From the NCBI GenBank assembly GCA_017999075.1, contig JAGOBX010000019.1, positions 1-16,281 on the forward strand: a stretch of 16,281 bases of DNA, written 5' to 3'. A program made the translations under genes and the position numbers. Positions 13,591-16,281 of the stretch are shown one piece after another (positions within the stretch are counted from its first letter, which is position 1; every line of letters begins with the position of its first letter). Under the pieces are notes generated by a model. The model worked only from the letters and a program-made list of their open reading frames with translations, had not been told where the DNA came from and did not search any database. Origin of the DNA: JAGOBX01 sp017999075 [NCBI: Candidatus Babelota bacterium] (GTDB taxonomy: Bacteria > JAGOBX01).

Positions 13591-16068
13591 TTAGTTTTTT
13601 TTCGGAAGAGTAAAAGAAAAAATACATCCGCCTTCCGGCAAAGTCGCAGCAAAAACTTCTCCGCCAAGTTTATTTATAATAGTTTTTACTATATATAATC
13701 CAAGTCCGCTGCCGTTATCACTGTTTTTTCCAAGACGTTTAAACGGCATAAATAATTCTTTAAGCTTGTCTTCAGGAATTCCTTTACCATTATCCTGAAC
13801 CCAGCAGCATATATGCGTAGAATTAAGTTCAAACGCTCCTATCTGCAGTTTTGGAGGACGGCCGCTGTATTTGATACCGTTCATTATATAATTCATCCAA
13901 ACCTCTTCAATCCACGGAGCATACCCGGCAGATTCAGGCCATATTTCCTGAACTGTTATTTCAGTTTTTGATTCCTGTATAAAATAATCCAGATGCGCAA
14001 GCGCGTTATTGACAATATCCCTCATATTAAGCGGTTCAACCGATACATCATTATTCCTTGCGCTTGCCAGCAGCAATAAATCATTTATAATGCATTCCAT
14101 TTTATATATAATCTTCAAAGTCCTTTCTAGATAATTTACACATACTTCTCTCCGGCATTCCCCCTCTTTTTTGCATTTTTTTGCAACCAAATCAACATAA
14201 CCCATTATTGAAGTAAGCGGAGCTTTAAGATCGTGTGCTACAGTGTGGGCATATGCTTTCAGTTCAACATTTCCCTTTTCAAGTTCATTTGAATAATGTC
14301 TCAATTTTAATTCTGTTTCTTTTTGTTCTGATATATCTATTATAAGTCCCCGCGTGCCTATGATTCTGCGTTCATTTATAATCGGCAAAGCATATATAAG
14401 TATTGGAAAAGTTGTTCCGTCTTTCCTTAATGCAGTGAACTCTTTATCATTATTAGGCTTGCCTGCAAGGATATTCCTTAGAGAATTCATCATTTTTATT
14501 TTTTCATCAGGAATAACTGTTTGGGTAATATGAATCTTCTTTGCCAAATCTTTTGTTTTGTATCCGAAAGCTGTAAAACCTCTCCTGTTGCTGTATGTAA
14601 TATTCCCTTCAGTATCAGTTTCAAAAATTATTTGAGGTATTAAATCTGCCACATCGCAAAAACGCGTTTTACATTCAACAAGAGATTTCTCGGTTTTTTT
14701 CAGCGTTGTAATATCAACTATTGAAACAAATAATTTTGACCAGTCATTAGAATGATTTTCAAAAAGGGAAACTGTAAGAAGCGTATCTATTTTTTCCCCG
14801 GTGCTTTGAACTTGTTCTATTTCTGAAGAAAAATATGTTTTTCCGTCAATTAAAGTAAGCAGTTCTTCTTTAAAAACCATATATGATTTTTCAGTAAAAA
14901 TCGTGTTAAGTCCGGAATAAAAAGAAAGTTTATCCTTAACTTTATACAACTTTATCGTAGCCTGGTTTATATCTAAAACTTTTATCAGTTTGGCGCAATA
15001 TTTTAATTGTTCAGGATACAAATCAAAAAACTCTCTGAAATTTTTTATTCCGATTTTTTTTAAGTTTTCTATATACCTTTTCAATTCCGATGCATCTTCC
15101 TTCCATAATGATATCGGAGAATACTCGAAAAGATTTCTATACCGCGTTTCCGAATCTCTCACGTCCGAAGTCGTTTGAAAATTTTTATCAGAATCGGAAT
15201 CAAAATCTTCCGAAGTTAATTGTTCAGAGTTATTACTTGCAATTTGCCTCGCACCTTGATTAAATACAGGTTTTCCTGAATTATCACTTTTTAATATATC
15301 AACAAGAATAGTTCCTGTAATTAAAACAGGTTTTGAATTTTCATCAAACGCTAATTCAAGCATCTCATATATCCATCTGTAATTTCCATCTTTATGAAGC
15401 ATTCTGTATTCAAAACAAATATTTTTTTTTTCAAACAAATCTTTCAATCGGCATTTAAAATTATTAATATCGTCAGGATGAATCAAAGAATTTCTAAAAT
15501 TCGGATCATTCGTAAATTGAGAAGGAGCATATCCGAGAATTGAAGAAACATTGCCGCTTATAAAAGTTATAGGATAATCTTTCTCTACAGAACAAGTATA
15601 AATAACAGTCGAAGGCTGACTTAATAAATATTTTAAACCTGTATTTATCTCTGAAAGTTTTTGTTCATTTTTCTGCACGAGTTGTTTTGAATAATTCAAT
15701 TCAAGATACATTTCAATTTTTGAAATAAAATCGTCACGGTTTATTGGAATTTTGATATAATCCGATATTCCTGAATGATATGCCTTACTTATATATTTTG
15801 ATTCTGTTCTTGATGTTAAAAAAATTATAGGTATATTCGAAGTGGTTTTCTTTTTTTTTAATTTCTTACATATTTCAAAAGCATTTGTTCCATTTATTGT
15901 TTCATTTAAAATTATTATATCAGGTTTTTCATTTTCAGCTGCTGCAATACAATCATTTTTATCATCACAAACTACAAATTTTATATATATTTTTTTTCTA
16001 AAATATTTATTTAGACATTTCTGAATCACTTCAGAATCGTTTATAATAAGTATTTTTGAAAAATTCAT
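13591..16068 (-). CDS. PAS-domain sensor histidine kinase with N-terminal pseudo-receiver
   Basis: This 825-residue protein has no clear membrane segment and is probably cytoplasmic. Residues 1-125 are a receiver fold, but the phosphoacceptor position is Asn55 (IIILNETINGTNAFEIC) and the first acidic position is Asn10, so it probably cannot be phosphorylated normally. Residues about 145-260 are a PAS domain (PITFISGNVSSILGY, HPDD, HKDGNYRWIYE). Residues about 305-465 hold a second PAS-like region beginning YRNLFEYSPISLWKED. Residues about 470-590 are a third PAS (IIFETDTEGNITYSNRRG, RKDGTTFPI). The HisKA domain carries His612 in VAHDLKAPLTS. The ATPase domain shows the N-box (Asn730 in NGIKYS), DNGKGIP (Asp759) and GSGLGL (786-791). 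The kinase core is therefore intact. It should phosphorylate a separate regulator in trans; two single-domain receivers lie about 3 kb downstream, which is suggestive but not proof of pairing. The start ATG at 16068 has only a weak Shine-Dalgarno. Confidence 0.93.
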   Translation of the reverse strand: MNFSKILIINDSEVIQKCLNKYFRKKIYIKFVVCDDKNDCIAAAENEKPDIIILNETINGTNAFEICKKLKKKKTTSNIPIIFLTSRTESKYISKAYHSGISDYIKIPINRDDFISKIEMYLELNYSKQLVQKNEQKLSEINTGLKYLLSQPSTVIYTCSVEKDYPITFISGNVSSILGYAPSQFTNDPNFRNSLIHPDDINNFKCRLKDLFEKKNICFEYRMLHKDGNYRWIYEMLELAFDENSKPVLITGTILVDILKSDNSGKPVFNQGARQIASNNSEQLTSEDFDSDSDKNFQTTSDVRDSETRYRNLFEYSPISLWKEDASELKRYIENLKKIGIKNFREFFDLYPEQLKYCAKLIKVLDINQATIKLYKVKDKLSFYSGLNTIFTEKSYMVFKEELLTLIDGKTYFSSEIEQVQSTGEKIDTLLTVSLFENHSNDWSKLFVSIVDITTLKKTEKSLVECKTRFCDVADLIPQIIFETDTEGNITYSNRRGFTAFGYKTKDLAKKIHITQTVIPDEKIKMMNSLRNILAGKPNNDKEFTALRKDGTTFPILIYALPIINERRIIGTRGLIIDISEQKETELKLRHYSNELEKGNVELKAYAHTVAHDLKAPLTSIMGYVDLVAKKCKKEGECRREVCVNYLERTLKIIYKMECIINDLLLLASARNNDVSVEPLNMRDIVNNALAHLDYFIQESKTEITVQEIWPESAGYAPWIEEVWMNYIMNGIKYSGRPPKLQIGAFELNSTHICCWVQDNGKGIPEDKLKELFMPFKRLGKNSDNGSGLGLYIVKTIINKLGGEVFAATLPEGGCIFSFTLPKKN

Positions 16069-16160
16069 CAGCTCTACCGTTTTTATTTTATTAAATTTTT
16101 ATATTAATATTTAATTTATATAATATTATTTATTTTAATTACATTTTTTTATCTATTATA

Positions 16161-16189
16161 AATATACTACATTGTAAATTAAATTTCAA
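16161..16189 (-). promoter_or_regulatory. Promoter for the PAS histidine kinase
   Basis: TTGAAA (16184-16189) and TATATT (16161-16166) are spaced by 17 nt, each matching consensus at five of six positions. Immediately upstream are several A-tracts on the same strand, as in UP elements. The predicted leader is about 86 nt, AT-rich, with no evident riboswitch or stable hairpin. The background is so AT-rich that this remains a prediction. Confidence 0.5.
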
Positions 16190-16281
16190 GTTTTTTTATT
16201 TTTATTTTTTTTTTATTTTGTATTTTTTTTAATTCAAATACATTTTTAATTTTTTATATTTTTTGTGGAGATTTTATTTTT
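16190..16281 (-). other. A-tract-rich non-coding DNA upstream of the kinase promoter
   Basis: On the minus strand this stretch is nearly all A and T, with repeated A-runs of 5 to 10 bases directly upstream of the -35 element. I see no gene, RNA or terminator in it. Such tracts often bend DNA and can act as UP elements, but in this genome they may only reflect base composition. The window ends here, so the neighbouring gene is unseen. Confidence 0.4.

Noticed and set aside
1-16281. CRISPR arrays, insertion sequences, phage, toxin-antitoxin or defence systems
   Set aside because: I saw no regular spaced direct repeats, transposase motifs, terminal inverted repeats or recognised defence proteins on either strand.

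Overview
The window comes from a strongly AT-rich bacterial chromosome. Every gene, including the tRNA, lies on the minus strand, so transcription runs from high to low coordinates. An RND-family exporter and an exported coiled-coil protein suggest a cell with a periplasm, probably a diderm. TGA ends real genes (the RND exporter and one receiver), so the standard bacterial code applies. I cannot place the phylum from sequence alone. A pyrophosphate-type phosphofructokinase, a very AT-rich genome and many two-component proteins would suit an anaerobic lineage such as Elusimicrobiota or Spirochaetota, but that is only a guess.

Right to left, in the order of transcription: a 213-nt AT-rich non-coding stretch (16069-16281) carries a promoter for a large sensor histidine kinase, which has a receiver-like domain with Asn at the usual phospho-Asp site, three PAS regions and a complete kinase core. 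A second promoter then starts a housekeeping cluster: rplM (L13), rpsI (S9), argJ, whose start lies inside rpsI, and a small membrane-anchored protein. Two stand-alone CheY-like receivers follow, separated by a strong 13-bp hairpin. Next come a pyrophosphate-dependent phosphofructokinase and, 45 nt later, an RND exporter with no adjacent membrane-fusion protein. Finally a near-consensus promoter drives tRNA-Pro(TGG); only 21 nt after its CCA end begins a Nfu-type iron-sulfur scaffold domain, whose stop codon overlaps by one base the start of a 1689-residue exported coiled-coil protein with a C-terminal beta-propeller-like domain.

The ribosomal, arginine, glycolytic and tRNA genes are ordinary core genes. 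The kinase and the two single-domain receivers could form a phosphorelay, but nothing in the sequence proves they are partners. I see no mobile elements, CRISPR arrays, phage genes, toxin-antitoxin pairs or defence genes. There is no gene-free stretch longer than 300 bases. The least explained item is the giant coiled-coil/propeller protein and its coupling to an Fe-S scaffold gene.
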